A stretch of DNA of 64,000 bases from CADCVW01 sp964251385. Its GTDB lineage: Bacteria > Pseudomonadota > Alphaproteobacteria > Sphingomonadales > Sphingomonadaceae. The position numbers and the translations under genes are program-made. Below are positions 18,583-28,498 of this stretch, one piece after another; the stretch's first letter is position 1; each line of letters opens with the position of its first letter. The notes below the pieces were generated by a model. That model worked only from the letters and a program-made list of their open reading frames with translations, ran no database searches and was not told the DNA's origin. The stretch spans positions 107,088 to 171,087 of the forward strand of contig CAXUJK010000004.1 of assembly GCA_964251385.1 (NCBI GenBank), in the 5' to 3' direction.

Positions 18583-18640
18583 GAGTTTCGTTACAGCGCT
18601 AAACTCGAGGATTTCTGCTTCCACGACTGCTTTTAGTGCT

Positions 18641-21600
18641 TTGTCGTGGTCCGCCAGCGAAGGGATAGTCTTAAGAGAAATCACGGGCTCTCAAGCTAGA
18701 AGGCAAGGTAATTCGATTGGAGTGGGTGGATATACCGTTCATCCAAGTAGGAACGACGGCACCTTCAAGAACGGGCCTGCGCCGTTTGAGATACAGGCAT
18801 TTATCGTCGGTGATAGATACTTAGGAAGCGATGGTCAGCTAAGCTACTCCGGAATTGTAGACACCTTTATTCATGAAGGTGCGCTCCATCCAAAATTCGG
18901 TAAGCATCGTTGGGGAACTGGCGCTCCAAGATCTTTGGAGGAGGTTTTATCCGACCCGGTGTACTCGTCTCACTTTCGAATTTTGTCTGAGAGCGGCACC
19001 GCTATCTCGATTAGCTCCAACGTAGCCCGCGTCTTTGCAAACACGTCGCACCCAGCGATCGCTGGATCGTTTGCTTATTCATTTACCGGATACAAAAAAC
19101 TATTGATCGACAGGGGTTGGACTGAAGCGCAAATTGCCGCACGTCCAGACTTTTTTACTGGAAGTTACAGTATAACAAATTCTTCTGGCGACACTATCTG
19201 GATCCTTGACGACAACGAATATATGCGAGCTAGAGCTGAGGTGCAAAGGGAGGCACTGAACGCTCCGGAGAGGCGAGGAAAGGACGCTAGTAGGCTATAC
19301 GTTTATCAAGATGAAGACAGCGGCAATTTTGGCTTCCTTGAAGCTTTTGGTGACGCAGTGCTCGGAGGGGTGACTAATCTCGATGTCGGACAGTTGGGTT
19401 TAGCTCTCGGCTCCGTTTTAGGTAGCCGTATCACCTCGAATACCTTCGGTCAAATTGTAGCCTCGGGCACCCTCAGCACCGTTCTTGGGGCTGTTGGCGA
19501 GTTCATCGACGTCAACCTCTTGGATGGAGCGCCGTCTACGGCCATCCTCAACAAGGGCGTGGAGAGCTTCGGCGACACGCTCCTTTCGAACATCGAGGGA
19601 GCCGGGATCGGCGCGCTTTCATCCTATCTTACCGCGGAACTGGTCAAGGCGGTCGGCCTTACCGGCGTTCCGGGCGAGGTTGCGAACAGTCTCGGCGGCG
19701 CGGCAGTTTCACAGATCATCTACAACTCGCTGCACATCGGGGACAAGTTCATCGTTAATGTGAACGGAGTCGATGTAGTTAAAACGCGCGAGCTGTTCAG
19801 CCAGGTCGGCCCGACACTGATCGCCAGCGCCGCCGCGTCCTACCTCGGTTCCAAGCTGGGACGGGCTATCTATTCGCCGGAAACGGTCGGCGGGCAGATC
19901 GGCAGCGCGGTCGGAAGCGCTTATGGATCGTTCGTCGGGGCCAATATCCTTGCCGTCTCGGGCCTCAATCCCGTGACGTTCGCGGCGGCGGTGGCCGTGG
20001 TCGCGATCTTCACCGTCGTGGGCGGCCTCATCGGATCGGTCTTCGGCGGAACGCCGCGATCTGGAGCGGACGCGAGTTGGGATGCAGCAAAGAACGAGTT
20101 CGTGGTGGCGAACGTATACTCCCGCAAAGGAGGCTCGAAAGACGCGGCACAGAGTCTCGCGAACGCCGCATCCGGAAACTTCAACGCGGTGCTGACGGCG
20201 TCGGGCGCGACCTTGCTCGATCCGGGTGCGGTGCAGACCGGCAATTACGGTATGCGCAAGAAGGACTATGTCTATCGGCCGGGTTCGACCCGCGACAAAG
20301 ACGCGATCACTGCGCGCTTCGAAGGACGCAACGGTGCGCTAGAGCTCATCAACCATGGCACGTATCTCGGCCTGAGCAGCATGATAGGGCAGATGGCGGG
20401 CGGCGATGTTTTTGTTAAGCGCGCGATCGCGGCCTCGCTCGCCAACGCGGGCGGTAATCCGAAGAGTAACCAGGCGGGCGCGGCGGGTACCTTCGACATG
20501 ATCGTGCTGGCCGGCGATATGTCGGTGGCGGGGGACTACGCCAAGTATCTGGAGAACCCCGTTGCGATCAACGCGCTGATCGCCGCCGATCCGCAAACGG
20601 CGTTCGCGGCCGGTTGGCTGGTGACGTTCGCACGAGCGGCGGAGCTGGGGCTAAACCGGCGCGGCGCGACCGACTGGACCGGTGGCTACGCAGTGTTCCT
20701 CGACGAGGCGATAGACGGCCGTATAGGGGGCGAGACGCTTAACGCCGCTCAGCTGGAAGCTGGCATCGATCCGACGACCGGCCTGCGCTACTGGTCAGTG
20801 TCGAACAACCAAGGCGAGTTCGTCGGCTTCGTTGAAGACACGATCGAAGTCGGATCGCTTACGAAGATCGAAGGCACTGCGGGCAACGATACGATTACCT
20901 TCGTGCACAGCGCTAGCGATGCCGCGGGCATGCCCGTGCTGAACGGCGTCGATCGTCTAAACCGCACCACCGTCGGTCTGACGATCAACGGGGTTCTGCG
21001 CAACTCCACCAACGACACGGCCCTCACCATCGACGTCGCGGCAACGATCGACGCGGGTGCGGGGAACGACTGGGTGGTCGGCGGTGACATGGGGAGCAAC
21101 GTGCTCGGCGGCGACGGGGACGACATCCTGATCGGCGGAAAGCTGGACGACTGGCAGTTCGGCGGCGCAGGCAACGACCGTCTGCATGCGGGCAAGTTCG
21201 ATACAGCAAACGGTACTGTCGCTCTCGCACTCGCCTCCGATGGCGGTGACGGCAACTACCTAGATGGCGGTGCCGGCAACGACGCGGTGATCGGCGCGCG
21301 GGGCTCGGACTGGCTGGAAGGCGGGGACGGCGAAGACGAGCTGTTCGGCGGCGAGGGCGACGATATCCTGGCGGGCGGCGCAGGCGCGGGCGACGACCTC
21401 TATGGCGGGCAGGGGAACGACCAGTACCTCCTGCGCATCGGCGATGGTGCCGATGTGGCGGAAGATCAGGCAAACGACGCCCCGGCCGCGGACCCCCGTT
21501 TCAGCGGCGATGCCATTCACCAACGATTTGCGAATATTGCCAGTGGTGCACTGCCACGAAATTGGCTCGGCGATGCTCCCGGCGTTCGCAACGGCGCGAT

Positions 21601-24600
21601 CACTGGCGGCGAGGACGCGATCGTTCTCGGCCAAGGCATCGAAATCGGAGACATCCGGCTGTTGCGTTCCCCCGCCACCAGCACAGGGCCCGACACTTCA
21701 CCCACTCCCGGTGCCGACCTGATCGTTCAGGTCATGACGATCAACACTGCCGGAGCGGAGGTGCCGAGCAACACCGAATTGCACGTCAAGAACTGGTTTA
21801 CCGACCCTTTTAAACGCGTTGAATGGCTCAAGTTCGCGGACGGCAACGAAGTCCGCATCGGCGACATCCAGACATTCATCGCCGGCGGGCCGGGTGACGA
21901 CATCCTCAACGGCACGGAAGGGCACGACTTCGTCTGGGGTGGCGGAGGGAACGACACCATCAGGCTCCTGGGCGGCAACGACATCGGGAACGGCGGCACC
22001 GGCAACGACGGCGTATGGGGCGACCAAGGTCGCGATCTCGTCATCGGAGGCCTGGGCAATGACATGCTTTTCGGTGGAACGGAGAACGATGTCGTGTCCG
22101 GCGACGCGGGCGACGACGAGTTGGAAGGCAATGAAGGCGACGATGTCGTTTCTGGCGGTCTCGGAAACGACGTCATTGCGGGCGGTGCGGGCCGCGACAC
22201 GATCAAGTTCTCGCGTGGCGACGGGCACGACATCGTCATCGCGGAGGTGACGAGCGAGACGCTTGCTTCCGATCCCGATTTCTGGGTTGTCGTGGAAGAC
22301 GCCGTCACGTTCTTGAACAGCCGCGAGCTTGAGGACGGGGGACCGCAACTTCGTTTCAATACTGCGACGCGAACGCTCTATCGTTACTCCGGAGTGGTCG
22401 CACAGACGACGATCGACTCTCGAGACACGATCGAGTTCACGCCGGGCATCAACATTCAGGATCTGGTACTGTCCAAGGTCGGCAGGAACCTCGTCATTAG
22501 CGTGTCAGAGGAGAACGCTGAACTTTCCGTCGCTGCGGCCGCGGACGACAAGGTTACGGTCAAGGACTGGTACTCGTCAGCGGAGGCGGGTCGGTGGGAC
22601 TCGTCGCGCGCCGTCGGACAGTTCGCGTTCTATCAGACGGGCGTGCTCGACGTTGTTGCCGATCAGACGACGCTCATCGCTGGGAGCGACGGCAACGACA
22701 GCCAGTTGGTTGGAACGGACGGAAAAGATTGGATCACCGGCGGTGCAGGCGACGACGTGGTCAGCGGCGGCGCGGGCGATGACATCCTCGCCGGCAACAG
22801 TGGCTTCGATACGATTAGAGGCGGGGCAGGCAGCGACGTTCTCTACGGTGGCAATGCGGACGACGTTCTGGAGGGTGGCGCGGGTGCCGACGTCCTGATC
22901 GGCGGCGAAAACAGCGACACTGCGTCTTACGTGGGGTCGCAAGGCGTACGAGCAAGCCTTTCTAGAGCTGAGACAAATACCGGCGACGCGGCCGGCGACC
23001 GCTATCACGCGCTTGAGAACCTGTCAGGCGGTGCCGGCAACGACTTTCTTGAAGGCGACACTAATCAGAACATCTTGCATGGGGGTTCAGGTACAGACGT
23101 TCTTCGCGGCGGTCAGGGTGATGACACTTATCTCTGGACGGTTGGTGATGGAGCTGATGAAGTCGGTGAAGGGGAATACATAGAAGTGTTCGCCGCGAAC
23201 GGCGAGCTCAATCCGGGATTCGAAAAGAGAGTCGAATCACGCCAATCCGGTAGCACTTATTACCACAGTCTATTGATCTATTACTCAGGCGGCTTGATTT
23301 ACCGTGCCGGAGACTATTCACCCGACCCGTCGTATCGTCCGCGTCCTCTAAGTTGGCCAAGTGATGGCTGGATCGCGGCTTCTGGGTTTGTTCGAGCGAA
23401 CTCAGGTCAAGTCAGCCGTTTACGAACAGATACAAGCTTGGAGGGTGGTCAGGATGCACTAGAGTTAGGTGAGGGTATCGGACTTGGCGAACTTGATTTT
23501 ATTCGGTCAGGTAATGATTTAAGGATTGTACGTTTTGGGGTACCTGACGAAAGCGTACATATTCGAGGCCAAGGTCTCGTCGCAAGTCGCGTCGAAACAC
23601 TGCAGCTCCACGATGGATTGTCGGCTAATCTGTCCAACCTGGTAATCGGAGCGGATGGCGGCACCGGAGATGATTTGGTCGTCGGGACGGGTGCAACCGA
23701 CCGGATCGGCGGCGCGGGAGGAAACGATGTCGTCTCAGGCAGGGGCGGCGACGACGATCTTTATGGGGATGCGGGAGACGACGTTCTCGAAGGCGGGGCG
23801 GGCGCTGACCGACTGTTCGGCGGGACGCACAGTGATGGATCTAACCGACCGCCTAGCTGGGGCGACACAGTACGATACGCATCTTCGACTGCGGTCGACG
23901 TCGACCTCAGAAGAACGGGCGGCCAACTGGGGGGCGACGCCCAAGGTGATGTACTTGCTGAGTTCGAGAACATCGCAGGGTCGCTAACCGGGGCAGATAC
24001 GCTCGTCGGCGATGATAAGGACAACAGGCTGTTTGGCTTGGGCGGGAATGACATCCTTGAAGGACTTTCTGGGAACGATGTGCTCGTCGGCGAAGCTGGC
24101 GACGACACCCTGAGGGGTGGTTCCGGCGATGACAACCTCGATGGCGGCGACGGCAATGATCGGCTTTTCGGCGAGTCTGGGAGGGACAGCCTTTTCGGTG
24201 GAAGTGGCGACGATACGCTCGAAAGCGGAACACGTGATGGTGCCGCTCCGGACGTTGTAGGAGACACGCTGTTCGGCGGCGATGGTGCTGATACGCTCTC
24301 CGGTGCCCGCGGAAGCGACAAACTGTATGGCGATGATGGAAACGACATCTTGTGGGGCGGGGTCGGTGCAGACGCCCTTACAGGCGGAGCTGGCAACGAC
24401 ACTCTGTACGGCCAAAACGACGACGACGTTTTGAATGGCGGAAACGGCAACGATTATTTGGCCGCGGGTTCGGAGAACGACGAGCTTAATGGGGATGACG
24501 GTAACGACGTCTTGTTTGGTGAGCAGGGCAACGATGCGCTGAGAGGCGGTCTTGGAAACGACACGTTGGGCGGCGGAGACGGTGACGATCTGTTGGAAGG

Positions 24601-27600
24601 GGGTGCCGGCAACGACGTCATTGATGGTGGCGCTGGAAACGATACGGTCAGCTATGAAGATGCTTTAGCAGGCGTAGGTGTAAACCTGCTGCTAGGAGAG
24701 CAGCAGAACACCGGGCACGGGCTCGATCAGCTGACCAACATCGAGAGGTTGACCGGTTCCGCGTTTGCCGACCAACTAGAGGGCGATGACTTCGCCAACA
24801 CTCTTGTGGGAGGTGGTGGAAACGATCTGATGGGTGGGCGGTCTGGTGATGACCGGCTGAATGGAAATGCTGGCAGCGACACGCTGTACGGTGATGCCGG
24901 TCAGGATGTCCTTGACGGCGGAGCAGATGACGACTTTGTCTCGGGCGGCGACGGCAGCGACATTGTCGGCGGCAACACTGGCGATGACCGGGCGGAGGGA
25001 AATGTCGGCAACGACACGCTCTATGGCGATGCCGGTCAAGATGTTCTTGACGGCGGATCGGACGATGACTTTGTCTCAGGCGGCGACGGGAACGACATCG
25101 TCGGCGGCAACACTGGCGATGACCGGGTGGAGGGGAATCACGGCAACGACGCGCTCTATGGCGATGCTGGTCAGGATATTCTCGACGGCGGAACGGACGA
25201 CGACTTTGTCTCAGGCGGAGAGGGCAACGACGTTGCCGGCGGCAACACTGGCAACGATCGGGTTGAGGGTAACTCCGGCAACGACACGCTTTACGGGGAT
25301 GCCGGAGATGATGTTCTAGACGGTGGAATTGGCGCGGACGAAGTCTCCGGCGGCGTCGGTGACGATATCTACAAGTTCCAGCGAGATGACGGCTCAGATA
25401 CAATCCGCGAGGCTGGCGCGGGCACCGACACACTTCAATTTGGAGCCGGGATTACGGCAGCTGACGTCGCTGTCAGCCGCACCATGGACGGTGCCGGTTT
25501 CATCCTATCAATAGTCGGCACAAACGACAGGGTGGTTCTCGAACGCACCGTGGTCGATGAGGCCAATCGTATCGAAAGGGTGGTCTTCGCCAATGGAACG
25601 GTTCGCACGCACGCGGATCTGCTAGCGATTTCTAGTTCGGCAAACACTCGCTTGGCTCCGGTGATCTTGGACCTCGACGGCGATGGCATTGAGTTCACCA
25701 GCTTTGTCAATTCGTCGGTTCGCTTCGACATGGACGGGGATGGTGATCTCGATCGCACCGGTTGGGTTGGAAAGGACGACGGTCTTCTAGTTTTTGATCG
25801 CAACGGAAACGGCTTGGCTGATAACGCAAGTGAGATCAGCTTCCAATCGCTCGTGCCGGGCGCGCAGTCGGACTTGGAGGGCCTCACTTTCTTCGATGAC
25901 AATGAAGATGGTTTTCTGGCCCAAGGCGACAGCGAATTTGGTCGATTTCGCGTGTGGCGGGACGCTAATGTCGATGGCGCAACACAGCTAGGCGAGCTGG
26001 TAACGCTTGAAGAGGCTGGCATAGCCGCAATCTCGTTAACGCCTCGGCCGACCGGGTTCGAAGCTCTCAGCAGTGAAAATTGGGTATACGCTTACGCCGA
26101 CTTTACTCGCGTCGATGGTACAACGGGCCTGGTAGGCGATGTCGTCCTTGCGTATGAGCGGAATGGTTCAGGTCTTCTGAATGACACCTCACGGCCGTCA
26201 TCCCTTGCGGCGTTGGAAGGGCAGCTTCACCCGCTGACTGCTAGGCAGCCAGAACTTCAGATGCAAAGTCAACAGTTCGGCCGGAAGAGCGGTAAGTACC
26301 AGCTAATTACCCAAGGCGGCTTTGTGGCCTTGTCATTAGCCGGGCAATCAGAGCCGACGGATCCGCGTGCTGGATATGTTGCACCTGCCTCAATGCTTTC
26401 TTTTAGCGACAGAGCCGTGGGGTATCTCACGCCGATCATTCTTGATCTCGACGGTGACGGAATTGAACTGGTAAGCAGCAAAAAGTCCAAAGCTCGCTTT
26501 GATATGAATGGAGACGGGCTGCGAGACGATACAGGTTGGATAGGCAAGGGCGACGGCCTGTTAGTTATAGACTTAGACTCGGATGGCCAGATTACGACTG
26601 CCGCGGAGCTGTCACTCCTGACGCTCAAGCCGGACGCCAAGAACAGCCTGGAGGCGTTAGCGGTTCTGGACTCCAACCGAAACGGGAAGGTGGACAGTCA
26701 GGATGCGCGGTTCGGAGATCTAAAGGTTTGGGTCGACAGAAATCGCAACGGCATTAGCGAGGAAGGCGAGCTTGCCTCCCTCGGTGATCATGGCATTGCT
26801 TCTGTGGAGCTGGCCCAGCTTGCGACCTCGACCAAGGTCAAGGTCGGCCAGAATACCCTAGTCGCCACCTCAAGCTTCACGCGAACTGACGGCTCCACAG
26901 GGTCGGTTGGCGACGCAGCGTTTGCGTTTAACTCACGCGGGACCTCGGGTCGTGGCGGGGTGATAAATTTTGTGGACTCGATTGCCGATCCAGTGCGAAG
27001 TCGCGATGCGGAGCGCATAGAAGGAACGAACCGCAGGATACTAGAACGCTTGGAGTTCCAGTCGATCGACCAAACAAGCGATTTAGAGCGGCTTCGAAGC
27101 GAAAAGTTCAACGAAGTCAGGTCAGGACACCAGTACGGGTCAATGGTCGACAGCATTCGAGAAAGGGAGGCGATTAACCTGCTGGGATCTGCCGAGAGCA
27201 GCGCCAGAGCGACATTGGACAACGAGTCCGCAAGTAGCGCAGACGCAATTGAACCTGCCGTCCTAAGCGAACATCTTCTGAGAACGTTGGTGTCACTGAG
27301 ACGCGAAGGGTCAATGACGAGAAGCATCGTCGATCGGACACACGTACCGGGAGGAGTCGATCCGTTCGACTATTTTCAAGCTCCGCGAGAGTTACACGGA
27401 GTTTTACCACAACCTCATGATCTGAGTGGTGCTTACTCAAAGTTTGAAATCTGCCGTGACCTCCCAATGCCTGTTTCGAGTGACTATAAGGTGGACTCAT
27501 ACAATTTACCTGCTTCTCTCGTTCGAGCCGATGAAGATGTATCGGAGTCTAGCGCAGGCGAGCCGATTACAGCTCCACCACTGCGTTTGGCTCAGATGAT

Positions 27601-27697
27601 CCAGGACATGGCGAGTTTCGGGCCGCGCTCCGGGGAAGTTGATTGGAGCAGCCGCCGGCAGGCTGCGAATAGCCATTTCGACTACTTCGCAGGTTGA
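18641..27697 (+). CDS. Giant RTX protein (type I-secreted toxin/adhesin), about 3018 residues
   Basis: Residues 1-240 match nothing I know. Residues about 247-295 and 389-470 contain glycine-rich hydrophobic helices (FAAAVAVVAIFTVVGGLIG) that could insert into membranes. From about 803 to 2245 there are dozens of GGxGxDxLx calcium-binding nonapeptides in blocks, separated by HCBP-related segments such as LHVKNWFTDPFKRVEWLKF. Residues 2340-2503 and 2598-2763 are two FrpC-like modules, each starting ILDLDGDGIE with further EF-hand-like loops. The final 250 residues should hold the uncleaved C-terminal export signal. The listed start is TTG at 18641 without a clear ribosome site. An HlyC-type acyltransferase gene directly downstream points to a lipid-activated RTX toxin; a giant adhesin is the alternative. 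Confidence 0.88.
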   Translation: MSWSASEGIVLREITGSQARRQGNSIGVGGYTVHPSRNDGTFKNGPAPFEIQAFIVGDRYLGSDGQLSYSGIVDTFIHEGALHPKFGKHRWGTGAPRSLEEVLSDPVYSSHFRILSESGTAISISSNVARVFANTSHPAIAGSFAYSFTGYKKLLIDRGWTEAQIAARPDFFTGSYSITNSSGDTIWILDDNEYMRARAEVQREALNAPERRGKDASRLYVYQDEDSGNFGFLEAFGDAVLGGVTNLDVGQLGLALGSVLGSRITSNTFGQIVASGTLSTVLGAVGEFIDVNLLDGAPSTAILNKGVESFGDTLLSNIEGAGIGALSSYLTAELVKAVGLTGVPGEVANSLGGAAVSQIIYNSLHIGDKFIVNVNGVDVVKTRELFSQVGPTLIASAAASYLGSKLGRAIYSPETVGGQIGSAVGSAYGSFVGANILAVSGLNPVTFAAAVAVVAIFTVVGGLIGSVFGGTPRSGADASWDAAKNEFVVANVYSRKGGSKDAAQSLANAASGNFNAVLTASGATLLDPGAVQTGNYGMRKKDYVYRPGSTRDKDAITARFEGRNGALELINHGTYLGLSSMIGQMAGGDVFVKRAIAASLANAGGNPKSNQAGAAGTFDMIVLAGDMSVAGDYAKYLENPVAINALIAADPQTAFAAGWLVTFARAAELGLNRRGATDWTGGYAVFLDEAIDGRIGGETLNAAQLEAGIDPTTGLRYWSVSNNQGEFVGFVEDTIEVGSLTKIEGTAGNDTITFVHSASDAAGMPVLNGVDRLNRTTVGLTINGVLRNSTNDTALTIDVAATIDAGAGNDWVVGGDMGSNVLGGDGDDILIGGKLDDWQFGGAGNDRLHAGKFDTANGTVALALASDGGDGNYLDGGAGNDAVIGARGSDWLEGGDGEDELFGGEGDDILAGGAGAGDDLYGGQGNDQYLLRIGDGADVAEDQANDAPAADPRFSGDAIHQRFANIASGALPRNWLGDAPGVRNGAITGGEDAIVLGQGIEIGDIRLLRSPATSTGPDTSPTPGADLIVQVMTINTAGAEVPSNTELHVKNWFTDPFKRVEWLKFADGNEVRIGDIQTFIAGGPGDDILNGTEGHDFVWGGGGNDTIRLLGGNDIGNGGTGNDGVWGDQGRDLVIGGLGNDMLFGGTENDVVSGDAGDDELEGNEGDDVVSGGLGNDVIAGGAGRDTIKFSRGDGHDIVIAEVTSETLASDPDFWVVVEDAVTFLNSRELEDGGPQLRFNTATRTLYRYSGVVAQTTIDSRDTIEFTPGINIQDLVLSKVGRNLVISVSEENAELSVAAAADDKVTVKDWYSSAEAGRWDSSRAVGQFAFYQTGVLDVVADQTTLIAGSDGNDSQLVGTDGKDWITGGAGDDVVSGGAGDDILAGNSGFDTIRGGAGSDVLYGGNADDVLEGGAGADVLIGGENSDTASYVGSQGVRASLSRAETNTGDAAGDRYHALENLSGGAGNDFLEGDTNQNILHGGSGTDVLRGGQGDDTYLWTVGDGADEVGEGEYIEVFAANGELNPGFEKRVESRQSGSTYYHSLLIYYSGGLIYRAGDYSPDPSYRPRPLSWPSDGWIAASGFVRANSGQVSRLRTDTSLEGGQDALELGEGIGLGELDFIRSGNDLRIVRFGVPDESVHIRGQGLVASRVETLQLHDGLSANLSNLVIGADGGTGDDLVVGTGATDRIGGAGGNDVVSGRGGDDDLYGDAGDDVLEGGAGADRLFGGTHSDGSNRPPSWGDTVRYASSTAVDVDLRRTGGQLGGDAQGDVLAEFENIAGSLTGADTLVGDDKDNRLFGLGGNDILEGLSGNDVLVGEAGDDTLRGGSGDDNLDGGDGNDRLFGESGRDSLFGGSGDDTLESGTRDGAAPDVVGDTLFGGDGADTLSGARGSDKLYGDDGNDILWGGVGADALTGGAGNDTLYGQNDDDVLNGGNGNDYLAAGSENDELNGDDGNDVLFGEQGNDALRGGLGNDTLGGGDGDDLLEGGAGNDVIDGGAGNDTVSYEDALAGVGVNLLLGEQQNTGHGLDQLTNIERLTGSAFADQLEGDDFANTLVGGGGNDLMGGRSGDDRLNGNAGSDTLYGDAGQDVLDGGADDDFVSGGDGSDIVGGNTGDDRAEGNVGNDTLYGDAGQDVLDGGSDDDFVSGGDGNDIVGGNTGDDRVEGNHGNDALYGDAGQDILDGGTDDDFVSGGEGNDVAGGNTGNDRVEGNSGNDTLYGDAGDDVLDGGIGADEVSGGVGDDIYKFQRDDGSDTIREAGAGTDTLQFGAGITAADVAVSRTMDGAGFILSIVGTNDRVVLERTVVDEANRIERVVFANGTVRTHADLLAISSSANTRLAPVILDLDGDGIEFTSFVNSSVRFDMDGDGDLDRTGWVGKDDGLLVFDRNGNGLADNASEISFQSLVPGAQSDLEGLTFFDDNEDGFLAQGDSEFGRFRVWRDANVDGATQLGELVTLEEAGIAAISLTPRPTGFEALSSENWVYAYADFTRVDGTTGLVGDVVLAYERNGSGLLNDTSRPSSLAALEGQLHPLTARQPELQMQSQQFGRKSGKYQLITQGGFVALSLAGQSEPTDPRAGYVAPASMLSFSDRAVGYLTPIILDLDGDGIELVSSKKSKARFDMNGDGLRDDTGWIGKGDGLLVIDLDSDGQITTAAELSLLTLKPDAKNSLEALAVLDSNRNGKVDSQDARFGDLKVWVDRNRNGISEEGELASLGDHGIASVELAQLATSTKVKVGQNTLVATSSFTRTDGSTGSVGDAAFAFNSRGTSGRGGVINFVDSIADPVRSRDAERIEGTNRRILERLEFQSIDQTSDLERLRSEKFNEVRSGHQYGSMVDSIREREAINLLGSAESSARATLDNESASSADAIEPAVLSEHLLRTLVSLRREGSMTRSIVDRTHVPGGVDPFDYFQAPRELHGVLPQPHDLSGAYSKFEICRDLPMPVSSDYKVDSYNLPASLVRADEDVSESSAGEPITAPPLRLAQMIQDMASFGPRSGEVDWSSRRQAANSHFDYFAG
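24863..25331 (+). repeat. 135-base tandem repeat inside the RTX gene
   Basis: Units start at 24863, 24998, 25133 and 25268: three full copies and one partial. Each encodes 45 residues (five RTX nonapeptides) with the core DTLYGDAGQDVLDGG, then DDDFVSGGDG and GGNTGDDR. The copies differ by scattered substitutions, so they are not recent exact duplicates. Confidence 0.85.
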
Positions 27698-27711
27698 AAG
27701 GCGAATACGAG

Positions 27712-28221
27712 ATGAACATTGAGGCGGAGTGCCTGGTTAAGCCTCTTCCGACCGTGAGCCACATCTTGGGCGAGATGGTTTGGCTGCTTACGCAGTCGCC
27801 GTTACACAAGGCGCTTGCGATCGGCGATGTAGAGTGGCTGATCATGCCCGCGCTCATACACGAGCAATTCTATGTCTTTCGCGATGGCGATAAGCCGGTC
27901 GGATTGGCTTTGTGGGCAAAGTGTAACACCGAAGCCGAGAAGAAACTGGAACAGGGTATGATCGAGCCGGAGAGCCGCCTCACGCTTGCCCAGTGGAAGT
28001 CGGGCAGTGCCATCTGGCTAGTCGATTTGATCGCGCCGTTTGCAAGCTCTGTAAACAAGCACCGAGAAATCATGATCGCCGATCTGATCTCGGGTCCCCT
28101 GAGGAACCAGCGGTTCCACTTTCACCAAACGGATCAAGCCGGCAATCGGAACGTCCAAACGATCGAAGCGGATGCCGGAGAGAAACTGAAGGCTGCGATT
28201 GAGGCTACAGCCAAACTGTAA
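27712..28221 (+). CDS. RTX toxin-activating lysine acyltransferase (HlyC family)
   Basis: A 169-residue protein with the HlyC-family core: LGEMVWLLTQSPLHKAL, LIMPALIHEQFYVF, KPVGLALWAKC, then WKSGSAIWLVDLIAPF. His32 and Asp105 line up with the catalytic His23 and Asp92 of E. coli HlyC. The family transfers a fatty acyl group from acyl-ACP to internal lysines of an RTX protoxin before export. The ATG at 27712 is preferred; it is 14 bases after the RTX stop, and the TTG overlapping that stop is less likely. The position after the toxin gene differs from the usual C-A-B-D order. The frame is intact and both catalytic residues are present. Confidence 0.88.
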   Translation: MNIEAECLVKPLPTVSHILGEMVWLLTQSPLHKALAIGDVEWLIMPALIHEQFYVFRDGDKPVGLALWAKCNTEAEKKLEQGMIEPESRLTLAQWKSGSAIWLVDLIAPFASSVNKHREIMIADLISGPLRNQRFHFHQTDQAGNRNVQTIEADAGEKLKAAIEATAKL

Positions 28222-28498
28222 TCCCGGGATCAGCACTGGGCTTCTGCGTCGGGTTAAAGTGGGATACGTCGATGATAGCGCTTAACCCCAAATTATCGTT
28301 GAGCTAAAATATCCGACGTATGGTCAAGGTCTGCGTAAACGATCGGTCTCCAACTTCGCGAGAAACAGCCGCTAAAGCCTGTTAGCTCGTAAACTTTCTC
28401 CTTTATGTGGGAACCAGTGAGGGAACAGCAATGTAGGCTGATGCACTTTCAGAGTTCAGGTTTAGCAGCCTCCCTTTCCGCCAATTCCGCGTCGATCG
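28222..28498. other. Intergenic region at the right border of the island
   Basis: A stretch of 277 bases between the acyltransferase and Hsp70 stops with no supportable gene. It is AT-richer than the flanks, contains a GTGGGAACCAGTGAGGGAAC stretch near 28407 and ends in the candidate att copy. No terminator with a T tract was found. Confidence 0.5.
28469..28484 (+). repeat. Candidate att site (distal copy of the tRNA-Ser 3' end)
   Basis: CCTCCCTTTCCGCCAA matches 6180-6195 at 15 of 16 positions and includes the acceptor-stem strand, discriminator and CCA. It lies 14 bases before the Hsp70 stop, where the accessory region gives way to chromosome-like genes. Confidence 0.5.

Noticed and set aside
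21050..25380. Regular short repeats suggesting a CRISPR array or minisatellite
   Set aside because: The repeats keep a 27-base coding period and encode RTX nonapeptides in one uninterrupted frame; there are no unique spacers.
28440..28490. A second tRNA-like gene
   Set aside because: Only the last 16 bases resemble tRNA-Ser; no D, anticodon or T arms precede them, so it is treated as a possible att copy.
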